From assembly GCA_012184525.1 (NCBI GenBank), contig WOFQ01000005.1, forward strand, positions 620,001 through 684,000: a DNA stretch of 64,000 nucleotides, given 5' to 3'. This document shows, in pieces, positions 11,055-22,054 of the stretch. The notes below the pieces were generated by a model. That model was not told where the DNA came from and searched no databases. It was given only the letters and a program-made list of their open reading frames with translations. The first letter of the stretch is position 1. Each line of letters opens with the position of its first letter. A program made the translations under genes and the position numbers. Origin of the DNA: Xenoacremonium recifei. Lineage: Eukaryota; Ascomycota; Sordariomycetes; Hypocreales; Nectriaceae.

Positions 11055-11922
11055 GGTGGGCAAATGTTCTAACAAAGCTGTTCGGTTCTGATTGGAGTTG
11101 TCAGCTGTCAGCAAAAACAAGGCACGGAAAGTGAGACGAAGCTGACAGGCTTTGCGGGGGAGGCCACGCCTTCTTAACTGATCCTCCAATTGATATGACC
11201 TTTCTTGGGGCTATGATAGGCCAATGAAATATCGGGGTAAGCACCAGGGTTTGAGGTGGAAAGGATCAGCATAGGATCCGAGGCGGCCAATCACAACATC
11301 ACTAGGCTCCGTAGACCTTGATTGTCGAGGAAAGCAGTTTTGCCTCCCGCCTATCATTCCTTTAATGCCACTTTCTACTCAGAACCTATGGACCTGTATG
11401 GGTAAGGTTGGTTTGTGTTGCTGACGGGAAAACAGTAAGAATGGATTGCTTGTGGGGTGGTTCTGCTGATGCATCCACAGAGCCTCACCTTGATCTGGGG
11501 AATCAGGTTACGTCTTGATGCTCACATTCTGCATATTCTACATATTGGAGAAGTCTTTATGAGAGCTTCGATAAGTTGGTTTTAACGGGAATCATGATGA
11601 TCTTGGATACATTACGATTAGATCTCAGTAGTTTGTTTACCTACTGGGTTACCTACTAGCCACGCACTTCAGAACGACTTACCCTATACAAAAACGCCGA
11701 TTGGCGTCGGATCTAAGCGGGCTTTTGAGCCGAATTTGCCTGCGATGTTTTCGCGTGATCTTGGACCTGCTTTTTCAAGGACGACACGGGTTGATCGCGA
11801 GAGAAAGGGGATGAATGTTCCATCCCACAAATTTGCTCGTTTATCTGATTTGTTTCCTGCCAGCGCTTTGTTTTCTTTGATACATCAAACTGCTTTTCAC
11901 GCGGAAAGTTTGAACAGCAACG
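11055..11922. other. Divergent intergenic region
   Basis: Lies between the MBL-like gene (minus) and the DUF4396 gene (plus) and must hold both promoters. No gene or repeat supported. Confidence 0.5.
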
Positions 11923-12626
11923 ATGAACACGCTTAACCCAGCGTCGACCAGGCAACTTCTCTGCCTCCCAAGAGGCCTGCTCCTACGCCCGGCTTGCACT
12001 CCATCGTTCTCAGCAAAGACCCGCCTATTCTTCACCGACTCTCAGAGGAGATCACCATGCGACAAAAAGAGCCCGGCGTCTCCAACTTGTAGCAAGAAGG
12101 CGCCGTCACCCCTGTCGCCCACAACGCTTGGATTTTGGTCTTCAAGGTCAACATGGAACCGGGCCGGTATCAACACGTTCCGGTGCCTCGTCGGATGCAC
12201 CCTGGGCGACTTCTCTGCTATGTGGTTCCTTCAAGCGTACTATCCTGACATTGGAATGGGAGCAATCATGGGGATATCAAGTGGGTTCTCCTGATCGGAT
12301 ATCCGGCGTTGCTTACTGACAGACTGGTAATAGTGGCCAGCGGTCTTACCACTTCGATGCTGCTCGAGACTGTTCTGCTTCGACTCGGACGCGATAGATT
12401 GCCTTGGCCTATTGCTGCGAGAACAGCATTCGGTATGAGCTTCATCTCTATGCTCACTATGGAGATGGCTGAGAATGCGGTTGATTATCATCTGACGGGT
12501 GGAGCCGTTGCCTTCGACTCGCCGATGTTTTGGGCTGCTGCTGCAGTATCAATGGCAGCTGGCTATTTGGCGCCTCTTTCCTACAACTACTTGCGGCTTA
12601 GAAAGTATGGGAAGGCGTGCCATTGA
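11923..12626 (+). CDS. DUF4396 integral membrane protein, probably mitochondrial
   Basis: Two exons, 11923-12280 and 12334-12626 (53-nt intron with a ttactgac branch site), give 216 aa. The first ~50 residues are rich in Arg, Ser and Thr with almost no acidic residues, like a mitochondrial presequence. From about residue 80 the protein matches my recollection of DUF4396: CLVGCTLGDF, a TTSMLLETVLLR stretch, MSFISMLTMEMAENAVDY, a FWAAAAVSMAAGYLAPLSYNYL helix, and a short basic tail. At least three to four membrane segments are visible. DUF4396 is mainly known from bacteria and has no assigned function. Both splice halves carry parts of the domain, supporting the intron. Confidence 0.82.
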
Positions 12627-13206
12627 TCCAAGCCATGGGGGACTCGAAATGGGAGCTGGCTGGAGTTCCGTTGCAAAGTAAATGTACCATACTCTCATAG
12701 CTAGACATGAACTAAAGTTTTGTACTCTGTACTTTCTGATGAAAGGAACCATCCATGGCATAATCCTTGTGGACCAGCCTTGGAATCTTGAGGATTCATG
12801 CTAAGATCTAGTCTCGGACTTGGACTTACAGAGTGTCCCCGAAGTGGCCCGGTGTATATTCCGGGTGCCGGCTTCGACCAACACTTGGCATCCATACCCT
12901 TGAACATCTATTTCCAATCATTGGCCTCCGTGGGATTGCAGGGTGTTCCAGCCAGTCGTGGCAAGGAACCACATTTTGTTATCTTTCGTCCCGTCTATCC
13001 ATACATACCCCGCCATCTCGGGTCGAGGAGGCTAGCAGAGATAAGCCCTACGACGGCTTGTCCGAAAGAGTATTTAAGCTACCCGGTCTCCCAAGTGTAC
13101 CGGATTTAATGAACTCAATTTTCTTTCTCTCTAATTTCACTCGAAGTTCACAGTCTTCGTTCAATTCATTCAAATCCAGATATCTCTGTCCACAAGCGTT
13201 GTCATC
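12627..13206. other. Intergenic region with aldolase promoter
   Basis: No gene supported. The right end holds a TATTTAA element and a pyrimidine/CA-rich leader typical of a fungal promoter. Confidence 0.5.
13071..13077 (+). promoter_or_regulatory. TATA-like element of the class II aldolase gene
   Basis: TATTTAA, 136 nt upstream of the ATG and followed by a T/C-rich tract (tttctttctctct), a common fungal core-promoter layout. Confidence 0.45.
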
Positions 13207-14124
13207 ATGGCCCCCTCAGCCACCAGTCCCGTCCTCGCTCCTTTACCAACCGTGAAGAGCATTCAGCCCAAAGAGGCCTCGCACACCAATCATGGACAAG
13301 AGCTTGTCAACAAGACGCCGCTCCAGGCAATGTCACACGGCGACGTTGTCCTAGCAGGCATCCCTAGACACCCCGATTTCGCCTCTCATCGCAAGTGGCA
13401 ACTGGAGCATCTAGCAGCTGCCTTTCGACACTGGTCTCGAGAAGGTTACGTCGAGGGAATGAGTGGTCACATCTCGGTCCGGGACCCCGAGTTCCCTAAT
13501 GCCTTCTGGACGAACCCTCTTGGGCGACACTTCGGTCTCCTCAAAGTTAGCGACATGATCCTGGTGAACCTCGACGGTGAGGTCATCGGCGGCAACCGCA
13601 CGAAACCTCCTAATACCGCCGGCTTCCTGATCCATGCAGCAGTGCACAAGGCTAGGGAGGACGCCCACGCTATCTGCCACTGCCACAGCATTTATGGCAA
13701 GGCCTGGTCTGTTTTTGGGCGTCGGCTAGAGATGCTGACGCAGGATGCATGCAAGTTCCGCGGCGATGCTCACAGTGTCTACGACAGCTACGGTGGCGTG
13801 GTGCTTGGAAGCGAGGAGGGGGACCGCATTGCAGCTGCATTGGGGCCCCGGGGAAAGGGATGCATTCTCCGGAACCATGGCCTGTTGACTGTTGGAGGTA
13901 CCGTGGACGAGGCAGCATTCCTGTTCACCTCGATGGAGAACTCATGTCGCGTGCAGCTCCTCGCTGAGGGTGCCGCTGCGAACGGAATTCCCAAGGTGCT
14001 CATCACCGACGAGGAAGCAAACTTCAACTTCGACGTGGAGAGCGACCCCGAAATCTGTTACTGCGAGTTCCAGGTGTATTATGATTTGGAGGAGGAGCTA
14101 TCTAAGGGTGACTTCAAGGCGTAG
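13207..14124 (+). CDS. Class II aldolase/adducin-domain protein
   Basis: Intronless, 305 aa. After a ~55-residue variable leader the class II aldolase fold follows: HLAAAFRHWSREGYVEGMSGHISVRDP, then NTAGFLIHAAVHKAREDAHAICHCHS (HxH metal ligands), then ILRNHGLLTVGGTVDEAAF, which carries the third His. The equivalent of the catalytic acid is not obvious, so aldolase activity is unproven. Fungal members are usually annotated simply as class II aldolase/adducin domain proteins and are probably cytosolic enzymes on small phosphorylated or hydroxy-acid substrates. It lies 1.2 kb upstream of a tartrate dehydrogenase-like gene on the same strand, but the spacing is too large to argue for a functional link. 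Confidence 0.9.
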   Translation: MAPSATSPVLAPLPTVKSIQPKEASHTNHGQELVNKTPLQAMSHGDVVLAGIPRHPDFASHRKWQLEHLAAAFRHWSREGYVEGMSGHISVRDPEFPNAFWTNPLGRHFGLLKVSDMILVNLDGEVIGGNRTKPPNTAGFLIHAAVHKAREDAHAICHCHSIYGKAWSVFGRRLEMLTQDACKFRGDAHSVYDSYGGVVLGSEEGDRIAAALGPRGKGCILRNHGLLTVGGTVDEAAFLFTSMENSCRVQLLAEGAAANGIPKVLITDEEANFNFDVESDPEICYCEFQVYYDLEEELSKGDFKA

Positions 14125-15327
14125 GTTGGGGAATTGACATCTGCATGACTTATCAATGGGCTGCAACGTGCAGCCACCTGACTGGCAAAGGGGTGGCGAC
14201 TAAGACTGACACGCATAATCTTGCATATGGGGGCGGTGATGGTATCTCTTCCTTATCAGAAGAAAAAATATTTTAGCCTCGCGTTTGACGACGCCTTCTT
14301 GATACATGTACATTTGCGATGCGGCGCCCTCCAAAGACAACTGGGGCCGCTTGAACACTATTGGAATTGACACCCGCAGATCAGCGAAATTGCCAAGTTA
14401 TTCCAGGCCCAAATCCGCCGGAATGATGCAGTGGCTTCCGATTGACTCTCTTTTTTCCTGCTGTCTTCGGGCTTCGATTGGATCACTCACGTGAGGATTA
14501 TGTTAGGTGAGGCTGAGGATGAAGCAGAGAGTGACCGTTTCAGCTCTAGAAGGGAGCACAACTGAGCCCGATGCGCAGCCTGGCTGAGTGAGAAAAAAAA
14601 GTCTTTCTGGAGACCAGACTTCAATATGTTTCGACTTTCTCTGATATCCAGTCCTGAGATTCAGTTATATTCTGGACCTCCGAATGGAAAATTCAAGCAT
14701 GAAATTCACTTGAGATGGGCAACTCATCAAGTGACAGATCTTCGGTTCAGCCTTTGCGATTGATTCTGTTGAGGTCTTGATGGTGACAAGAGAAGTTTTG
14801 CGTATTACCAAAGACCTTGAAATCCACAGACTCTCACCTACTCAATTTCAATTGATGTGAATATTGAATAGAAAATAATATTTGCTGTAGCCATCGGAGT
14901 AGTTATATCTAATAAAGGTATCCGCTCAGCATCTTGTTACGCCTGTCAATGTAGATTCTCGCGTAAACCTTTTAGCGACGCCCCCGCCTAAACTTTCTAC
15001 CGAGATCCTCGCATAAACTTTCCAGCATTCAGACCACTGTTCAGCATCTTGACTTTCAATATCTATAGGCCAATGAGACGTCTACAAATTCTCGCAAAGT
15101 CTTCCTCAGTCGGAAAAAAAAGTTCCCAATTATTCTTCTTCAGTCAAAAGCCTGTGTGTCTTGAGTAGGGATCGTGTCAACTCGGCCCACTACTTGAATG
15201 CGCTGATTTCCATCGTGGCTTAACGATCCAAATATCATCACAAAGCCCGATCGAGACAAAAATTACGTGCAGTGCTCACCTGCATTGAAATCCTCTTCTG
15301 AGAGCCGGAACAATAAACTCTAGAATC
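14125..15327. other. Intergenic stretch
   Basis: About 1.2 kb. No supported gene. A loosely repeated phrase occurs at 14950-15030 (gattctcgcgtaaac... / gatcctcgcataaac..., each followed by tttagcg/ctttccag-like text), perhaps a small degenerate duplication. The right end is the tartrate dehydrogenase promoter. Confidence 0.4.
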
Positions 15328-16528
15328 ATGACGACGGGAAGTGCTAAGAAAACCTACAGCATTGCTTCGATCCCCGCAGACGGCATTGGCCCAGAGGTCA
15401 TCTCTGCGGGAATTGAAGCCCTTCAAGCGTTGGCAAAGTCCCTTCAGAGCTTTGATCTTGAGTTCACGCACTACGATTGGAGCTCTGAGACGTATAAGCA
15501 GACCGGGGAGTACATACCCAAGGATGGACTTCAGCAACTAAAGAAGCACGACGCCATTCTATTCGGAGCAGTGGGAGCACCAGGTAAGATTTCAACTCGC
15601 AAATATGGACTCACGCTGACGATACAGACGTCCCTGACCACATCTCTCTCTGGGGACTTCGGTTGGCCATTTGTCAACCCTTCCAGCAATATGCCAATGT
15701 GCGCCCAACAAAAGTCTTCAGAGGCACGCAATCTCCACTTCGAAATTGCAAGACGGGAGACCTCGATTGGGTAATCATTCGCGAGAATAGTGAAGGAGAA
15801 TACGCTGGCCAAGGAGGGCGCTCACACCGTGGAACTGATTGGGAAACGGCTACGGAAGTTGCCATCTTCACCCGCCACGGCATCAGGAGATTGATGCGCT
15901 TTGCATTTGAAACAGCACAGAAGAGACCGAGAAAACTTTTGACCGTTGTGACCAAGAGCAATGCCCAAAGAAACGGTATGGTTTTGTGGGATGAGGTCGC
16001 TGCGGAAGTCAGCAAGGAGTTCCCGGATGTCAAGGTCGATAAGATGTTGGTTGATGCCATGACGACTCGAATGGTGTTGGACCCGAAGAGTCTCGACACT
16101 ATTGTCGCAACGAATCTTGTGAGTTAGAGGATGACCCATTTACGAAGCCCTTTGCTTATGCCACCTAGCATGCCGATATTCTGTCTGATCTCGCCGCTGC
16201 CCTAGCCGGCTCGATTGGAATCGCCCCAACCAGCAACCTGGACCCCACGCGTCAGAATCCTTCTATGTTTGAGCCGATTCACGGGTCTGCATTTGATATC
16301 ACTGGCAAAGGAGTCGCTAATCCTGTAGCCACTTTCTGGACAGCGGCAGAGATGCTTGAGTGGCTTGGTGAGAGCGATGCCGCAACTCATCTCCTAACAG
16401 CTGTCGAGAACGTTTGCGCAGCAGGAGTCACCACAAAGGACCTGGGAGGGAGTGCCACGACGAAGGAAGTGACCGCTGCTGTGGTGGCCGAGATTCAGAA
16501 CCTTCGAGCAGGTTCTGCTTCGGATTAA
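15328..16528 (+). CDS. Tartrate dehydrogenase / beta-decarboxylating isocitrate-isopropylmalate family dehydrogenase
   Basis: Three exons, 15328-15583, 15628-16118 and 16169-16528, give 368 aa. Introns are 44 and 50 nt. The N-terminal IPADGIGPEV motif, the NAD-binding and metal-binding parts (VVTKSNAQRNGM, later NLHADILSDLAAALAGSIG) and the C-terminal FEPIHGSAFDITGKG are hallmarks of beta-decarboxylating dehydrogenases. Within the family, YDWSSETYKQTGEYIP and GAPDVPDHISLWGLRL match tartrate/D-malate dehydrogenases rather than isopropylmalate dehydrogenases. The reaction would be NAD-dependent oxidation of tartrate or D-malate, probably cytosolic. The 44-nt first intron falls inside the GAPD motif; only the spliced form restores it. 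Confidence 0.9.
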
Positions 16529-17632
16529 TGCAAGAACCCGGGTAGGAAAATGGTTGTCCTTTGTAAATTTTAGATCGGTACTCTCCGCCCGTCTATGGGC
16601 ATTTGAAGATCAAATCAACTTTATAAAGAAACAAAAGGCACAGCTCTAATGTAACAAATAACCTGACATAGGAAGTCGACGCGTCAATGAGTGCTTTTCC
16701 AGATGATTCATCACGTAACTTAGTGTAGAAAAGAACAAAATAAATGCGGATAAAGTCCCCCTCAAGATGGCCACGGAGGATCAAACTTCTTTCTCGTCCT
16801 TTGCTCACTACTCCAAGCTTCGATGAGTAGCTCCTTGTTACCTTGACATCAAACCTTTGGAAATTATCAGCGGCGTAAATATTGTGCTCACTTTCAGCTT
16901 CCAGTATGATTCTGCTTGGGGCGTTGTGGAGGCTATTCAATGAAATGGTAAGTCTATTGTATTGATGAAAAATGAATATCAGCTGACATAAACGAGAAGG
17001 TTTCCTATGTGAACGTGTGCTAAGAAGGTAGGGTGTGTGAGCCGCTGATTCACGGATTAACCCTAAATATTTGGTTGACCGACGAACCTACCTTACCCAT
17101 GTGTATAGAAGAGTAATATTTACGTCGACTAATTCATGCTTCCATTCCTTTGGCTTGGTGGCGCAAGTTGGTATACTCATGAAACACCAGCACATTCTCC
17201 TGGAGAAGAGAACATGAGAAAGATGTCGCCATCATGTTCAACACCTTGGAAAACCACAGCGGACTTTTCCAAAGGAAACCCCCATTTTAGAACTTGATTT
17301 TATTGGGACACTTTGAGCAATGCATCTTCCTCACTTTTTTTTTAGATACCTTCGATTGAAGAGGTCCCGAATACGGAAGGGCTATCTTGAATACAACCAC
17401 GTTACTTCAGCCCCATAGTTGACAGCCACGGGAAGCTCGCAAGGTGAATCTAGGACTTCACGTCACCATTATGGCCACCACACCAGTGAATGACAGATGT
17501 CCTTCCTGCTGGTTATAAAATTTCCTGCTCTCTTCTTTTCTTTGCTGGATTCTTTCTTCGTCTGTCTCAAATTCTACTTCGTCGCTCGTTCACTCTCGTT
17601 CTATTCGACTCAGCTAACCAGATTTTGTCAAA
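16529..17632. other. AT-rich intergenic stretch
   Basis: A 115-codon minus-strand frame (16593-16940) is present but has no motif, and its composition matches the surrounding AT-rich DNA, so it is not called. A poly-T run occurs near 17335. The right end is the promoter of the next gene. Confidence 0.45.
17514..17520 (+). promoter_or_regulatory. TATA box of the gene at 17633
   Basis: TATAAAA, 119 nt before the ATG, followed by a long C/T-rich leader (17521-17630). Confidence 0.55.
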
Positions 17633-18541
17633 ATGTCGCCAGACCAAAGACAGCATCGCACCTCATCTTTTGGCTACGCCGGGGAGAGAATCATCGTCGA
17701 TGGTAGCCCCAGACACTCCATCTCTGGGATCGAAGCAAAGGAGAAGGCCCCAGAGTTCACGCCACAGATTAAGCCGGAGTTTTGGGCGAAGCTGGACCGC
17801 CATCGACAGAAAGCAAATGCCGCCATAAACGAGTACTTTGATTGCCTGGAAGATTCTGGATTCCCGGACGATACGCGTCTAGAATTTGGTGCCGAAGCCG
17901 AGCCATTCGTGTTGGTAGAAGGTTCGTGGAAAGACTGTCTCATCCCAAGAACAACCCGTGGACTAATACTGGACTTATCATGAAAGATGATTTACCGACT
18001 GCCGCGGAAAGGCAAGACCAGGCGGACAAGACGAAGAAAGCTCTTCACGCCGCGACTCGCGCGATGTGGGGGTTCAAGCTTGTATTCGACGACCTCACCG
18101 AGCCTGATGTTCACGTTGAACCGCCATCAGAGGAAACTTCGTTGGGTAACTTTGGGTGCGTTAATCTAGAGAAAGGTTGACTGAAAAGAAAACGTGGCTG
18201 ACATTTACAGGGGAATGTGGCGCAATTTGATGTCCCTCGCTCCCGAAAGGGTGGCTTCCACGGTCTCCAACATCCAATCGATGGCAGAGAACGTCACCTT
18301 GGCAATCACACCTGGTTCTGATGCCGTGGATGCCTACGATCTGAAGCGAGCGAAGGAGAGGGTCGCGGAGGTGACGGAATTGGTCGAGGAGGATAATTTG
18401 GCCATGCTCGGGCGGAAGGCTGCTCTTATCCAGCCATTTCGTCAGGGAGGGATGTTGAATCACCGGCGACTTGATTTGCAGGATGGGATTGGGGTTGAAG
18501 AAAGTAAACCCCCTAGGGCAAGAGAAACCGCGGCCCCATAA
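17633..18541 (+). CDS. Uncharacterised fungal protein
   Basis: Three exons, 17633-17921, 17987-18155 and 18211-18541, give 262 aa. Splice sites are gttcgt...aaag and gtgcgt...acag; donors are slightly off consensus but phases agree, and all three exons have coding-like composition. I recognise no domain. The N-terminal 40 residues are polar; the middle is rich in acidic and aromatic residues (FGAEAEPFVLVEDDLPTAAE). The C-terminal half is predicted helical (DLKRAKERVAEVTELVEED). No signal peptide or membrane segment, so probably a soluble intracellular protein. A TATA box and pyrimidine-rich leader support transcription. The tail is basic and proline-rich. Confidence 0.7.
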
Positions 18542-18749
18542 TGCCCTTTCTTTATTTCTTCTACTTTTGTCACGGCGCGAATCAATTTTGTCAAGGTTGT
18601 GAAAAGAATGTATTTAGTTAGTTACAGGATACCCTCGCAGAGAATGAGCGGACGCAGATTTTCACCATCCGCAAAAGATCAATGCACACCAAGTCAGATA
18701 AGGCGGGACTCTAGTCTCTGCTCATTCGTAAAAGTCGAATGAAACCCGC

Positions 18750-19220
18750 CTAGTACTGCCATCCTCCACTGCCACCAGGACATCCGGGAGTACCATAAAC
18801 CCCCCCTACCATCCATAGGATAACATCGACGAACCACCAAATGCCCCCGCCACCGAGAGTCAACAACTTGAATGTAGCAAGAGCCCAGTGGTGAGCGTAA
18901 AATTGATCGACTCCGAGATCGCCTAAAAGGAATGCGAGGATCATCGCCGTCCTTTCCTGTCCGTAACACTTGTCGTTCATAGGGCGCTGAGAGAAGCCTC
19001 CCCATCGAGGTTCAAGACGTTGAGACTCAGTAGCGGCATTTTTGATAGTGCGGTAAGACATGAAACTGCCGAGCAGAGTGATGGAAATGTAGACGAGCAC
19101 AACGAGCTTGTAGTGTCGGACAGCGGCCGAGACACCCTTCCTAACACGACGGCCGACCATGCGACCAATCCTATCGGCGACGGTGGTATTCTCAGTGCTG
19201 TAATCCATTTTGCTGCTCAA
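18750..19220 (-). CDS. TM2-domain membrane protein
   Basis: 156 aa from the ATG at 19220 (an alternative Met five residues in is equally possible). A first hydrophobic segment (LVVLVYISITLLGSFMSY) is followed by a loop with RTAMILAFLLGDLGVDQFYAHHWALATFKLLTLG and then GGIWWFVDVILWMVGG. This is the TM2 signature: two helices joined by a short turn with a conserved DxFY motif. The C-terminus is glycine-rich with two cysteines. Function of fungal TM2 proteins is not established. It is convergent with the gene at 17633 and about 200 nt from it. No intron is needed. Confidence 0.85.
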   Translation of the reverse strand: MSSKMDYSTENTTVADRIGRMVGRRVRKGVSAAVRHYKLVVLVYISITLLGSFMSYRTIKNAATESQRLEPRWGGFSQRPMNDKCYGQERTAMILAFLLGDLGVDQFYAHHWALATFKLLTLGGGGIWWFVDVILWMVGGVYGTPGCPGGSGGWQY

Positions 19221-19805
19221 TTATGTTCGTAAATTAAGTAGTTGTGTTTGTAATTGAGGTGTGTATACGATTTCTTTCGAGTGAGGAAGGGTTGGTTGTT
19301 CCAAGAGTTGGTCAGAGATGCAAGGGCTTTTTATCCCCGAGATTTTGGGAAATTTTTGAACACGCTCTATGAACGGCTATCTCGTTCACTGTTCCCTGCA
19401 TGAAATTTCAGAACAAAGATTTCTTTGAAAGAAAAATAGAACGAAACTCTAACGGCTCGTCACAAATCTGGAGTGTTTGTTTGCCTGGTGACTCAATACC
19501 GTGCAACAAGACGCAAACACGGGTATGCCGACTGTTCAAAACCTCCTCTAAGGTCCAGGTGCTTATTCCGTCTTCTTTGTTAGCCACTCTCCCTGTGGGA
19601 TATAAATCCTTGGCTGCCCAGCCACATTCCAGCAACACCCTTCATTCATCACAACCTATAGGTACTCCTTGAGCACGTCACACACAACACTACTCGCAAC
19701 ACACATAGCACTATCCATAACACACACAACAGCTAAGCCCGATTCGTACAGGCATTTCTCATCAGCAGGAGTCTACTTTCTTGTCCAAAGGTTAAAGTTC
19801 AAATT
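19221..19805. other. Divergent intergenic region
   Basis: Separates the TM2 gene (minus) from the minisatellite gene (plus). It contains a TATA box at 19601 and a CA-rich leader (cacacaacactactcgcaacacac) pointing to plus-strand transcription into the repeat. Confidence 0.5.
19601..19606 (+). promoter_or_regulatory. TATA box upstream of the minisatellite frame
   Basis: TATAAA about 200 nt before the ATG at 19806, followed by a CA-rich leader. It supports plus-strand transcription of the repeat. Confidence 0.45.
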
Positions 19806-20390
19806 ATGGCTAAGATTCAGGTTAAGGCTCGAGTTCAAGTTAAGGCTCGAGTTCAAGTTAAGGCTCGAGTTCAAGTTAAGGCTCGAGTTCAAGTTAAGGC
19901 TCGAGTTCAAGTTAAGGCTCGAGTTCAAGTTAAGGCTCGAGTTCAAGTTAAGGCTCGAGTTCAGGTTGAGCCCGCAGTTCAGGTCGAGCCCGCAGTTCAG
20001 GTTAAGCCTAGAATTCAGGTCAAGGTTCGAGTTCAGGTTAAGGCTCGAGTTCACGGTAAGCCCACAATTCAAGTTAATCCTAAGATTCAGGTCAAGGTTC
20101 GGGTTCACGTTAAGCCCGCAGTTCAGGTTGAGGGTCGGGTTCACGTCAAGGTTCGGGTTCAGATTAAAACCCGGGTTCAGGTTAGAACTCGAGTTCAAGT
20201 CAAGGTTCGGGTTCAGGTTAAGACTCCGGTTCAGGTTAAAACCCGGGTTCAGGTTAGAACTCGGGTACAGGTTAGAAATCCGGTTCAGGTCAAGGTTCAG
20301 GGTCACGTTAAGCCCACGGTTCAGGTCAAGGCTCGGGTTCATGTAAGGGCTCGGGTTCACGTCAAGGGCAGGGTTCAGATGAGCAACTAG
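19806..20390 (+). CDS. Candidate repeat protein made of VQVKxR hexads
   Basis: 194 aa encoded almost entirely by an 18-bp minisatellite. The hexad VQVKAR is repeated exactly at first, then with variants (VQVEPA, VHVKPA, IQVNPK, VQVRTR). Hydrophobic and charged residues alternate, which would favour amphipathic beta strands. The protein would be very basic with no cysteine. Two other frames are also open through the array (FKLRLE hexads on plus, SSLNLN hexads on minus). I prefer this frame because many unit-to-unit changes are silent in it (gtt/gtc, caa/cag, cga/cgg), it starts with ATG just before the array, and a TATA box and leader precede it. No family is recognised. It may instead be non-coding satellite DNA. 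Confidence 0.4.
   Translation: MAKIQVKARVQVKARVQVKARVQVKARVQVKARVQVKARVQVKARVQVKARVQVEPAVQVEPAVQVKPRIQVKVRVQVKARVHGKPTIQVNPKIQVKVRVHVKPAVQVEGRVHVKVRVQIKTRVQVRTRVQVKVRVQVKTPVQVKTRVQVRTRVQVRNPVQVKVQGHVKPTVQVKARVHVRARVHVKGRVQMSN
19821..20385 (+). repeat. 18-bp minisatellite
   Basis: Unit gttaaggctcgagttcaa. Seven perfect head-to-tail copies run from 19821, an eighth is near perfect, and about 23 diverged copies extend to about 20385. All copies keep 18 bp, so no frame is broken. The gradient from identical to diverged copies suggests recent expansion at the left end. Confidence 0.95.
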
Positions 20391-22054
20391 AATGGGCTGA
20401 CCTAAGCTCCTGCTGCTTCCGGAGATGAGTGAGTTTACTGGTCTTTGTTAGTAATCTGACATACTAGATATTGTGCGGAGTTTGGTTGCTGTGCGCATTG
20501 TGTGTGGTACTCGTATTTATGATGGCTTTGATATTCTGAAACCTAAACATCGAAATGTTGCTTCAATCCCGACCTAGCGCATCTGCTGGCACTCAGTTCG
20601 AGTACAGATCCGACCCCAGGAAACCCATTGAATGTGTAGCTCAGGAGACAGACCCGTAACATCCAGAGTCTGGACTCTGCAATACTAAGTTCACACCATC
20701 GAAGATTCCTGGGTTGACAACATTATCAAAGGCTTTCGCTCCCTAGTCTAACACAGTATTCTAACTCAAACCATCTATCCAGAGAGTAAGCCACGATTAG
20801 CTGCAGGGATACTTCGACCATGCAAGGGGTTCATGGAGAGCACAAAGGGGTCAGAGAAATGATGATACCATTCGTCTTCCAGATCCAATGACGCTTATAG
20901 TGGTTGTCCCACTAACGCAAAGTCACGATCTAGAAAGCTCCGATAGTGCAGTAGAAGGGGGCGCCTCATGGAACCAAATTGCTAGCGGAACTTCTCCCTT
21001 TGCTGGCTGGCCTTGTGATTGTGGCTCCAGCCACGGTCTCGTTTCCGTCGTATTAACTTTGTGAGTTACAGCAACATATCAATGCGCTCCATGGCTCTTT
21101 GTCCTTCAGCGGAGGTGGGCTCCTCGCCGAGTTCAAAGTTCCAAATTTTGGTGTGAATGATATCATCAATTGACCGCATAACATCCATTATCTGGGGAAG
21201 TCTGGGGAGGATTCACTTCTAGGGGGCAGGGCCCCGGGCCTCAGCTTGTTTCAGTCGGCGCTCAACAGCCAAATCGAAGCACGGCTCGGATAAAATAGGC
21301 CGTTCCAAGCCCTCATTGGAATGAGCCAATTAAGATCGAATTTCCGCTGTGTAGTATGGCCTGAAGATCGCCGAACTCTGCAGATCGTATTGAAGCGACT
21401 AGACTCAGATGCAGAAGGGACCGCATCTGAGCTAGCAAAGGGCGACTGGCCCATTTGTCGAAGACATCTACCCGCTACTATCGGTTCACAAGCTTTTGAG
21501 GGCTCTTTCATAAGATATTGATCCTGCCAAGCGACCAACCACCAACAGCCAATTCCAGGGCATCATCAAGCCGCAAATCAATAGATACAGGCAGCTGATT
21601 TCGGGCCGAGACCGTCGTACACTAAGACTGCAATCTTACTCCTCCGTGGGGTCACGAAGAAGTACGGAGCAGGGTGCCGAGAAACATTCCCCAGGAATGC
21701 TATTCAGTGCATATTTATTAAGGTTAACTGTACTCCGTACTTGCGACAAACTCGGCTAACCTGGCCAGGATCGTCCCGTTGCTAGGCGCTGGCGGCCGGC
21801 ATCGCGATTGTCGAATACGAGGAAAATTAAATTACTGAGACAATAGCGTGTCAGCCACCATTCGTAAAGCCAGCGTCTGGACGGGTGATCATGCAGCGTT
21901 CGCAATTACATTCCGGTACAACATGGCCTTGTGATCTTATAAATTCGGGCCATCGGCCGCTATCCGTGATGATGTTCCCAGCCAGAGTCCTTCTCAGAGC
22001 GAGTCCCAACCCAAGTCCACCTTTTTACACATTATACACCGCACGACTTTCATC
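20391..22054. other. Long intergenic stretch
   Basis: About 1.6 kb with no supported gene. Short frames at 21251-21538 lie on both strands and lack motifs. It holds a TACTCCGTA word near 21730 and the promoter of the cysteine-rich gene. Confidence 0.45.
21938..21943 (+). promoter_or_regulatory. TATA box of the cysteine-rich secreted protein gene
   Basis: TATAAA, 112 nt upstream of the ATG at 22055. Confidence 0.55.

Noticed and set aside
16593..16940. 115-codon minus-strand frame
   Set aside because: AT-rich, no motif or splice structure; probably chance.
19669..20346. FKLRLE-repeat frame through the minisatellite, and the minus-strand LNLNSS frame
   Set aside because: Also open, but unit variation is less silent in these frames, and the minus frame runs against the TATA box and leader. 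Not fully excluded.
19821..20385. Regular short repeat array that might suggest a CRISPR
   Set aside because: Units are contiguous 18-mers with no spacers, in a eukaryotic genome; it is a minisatellite.
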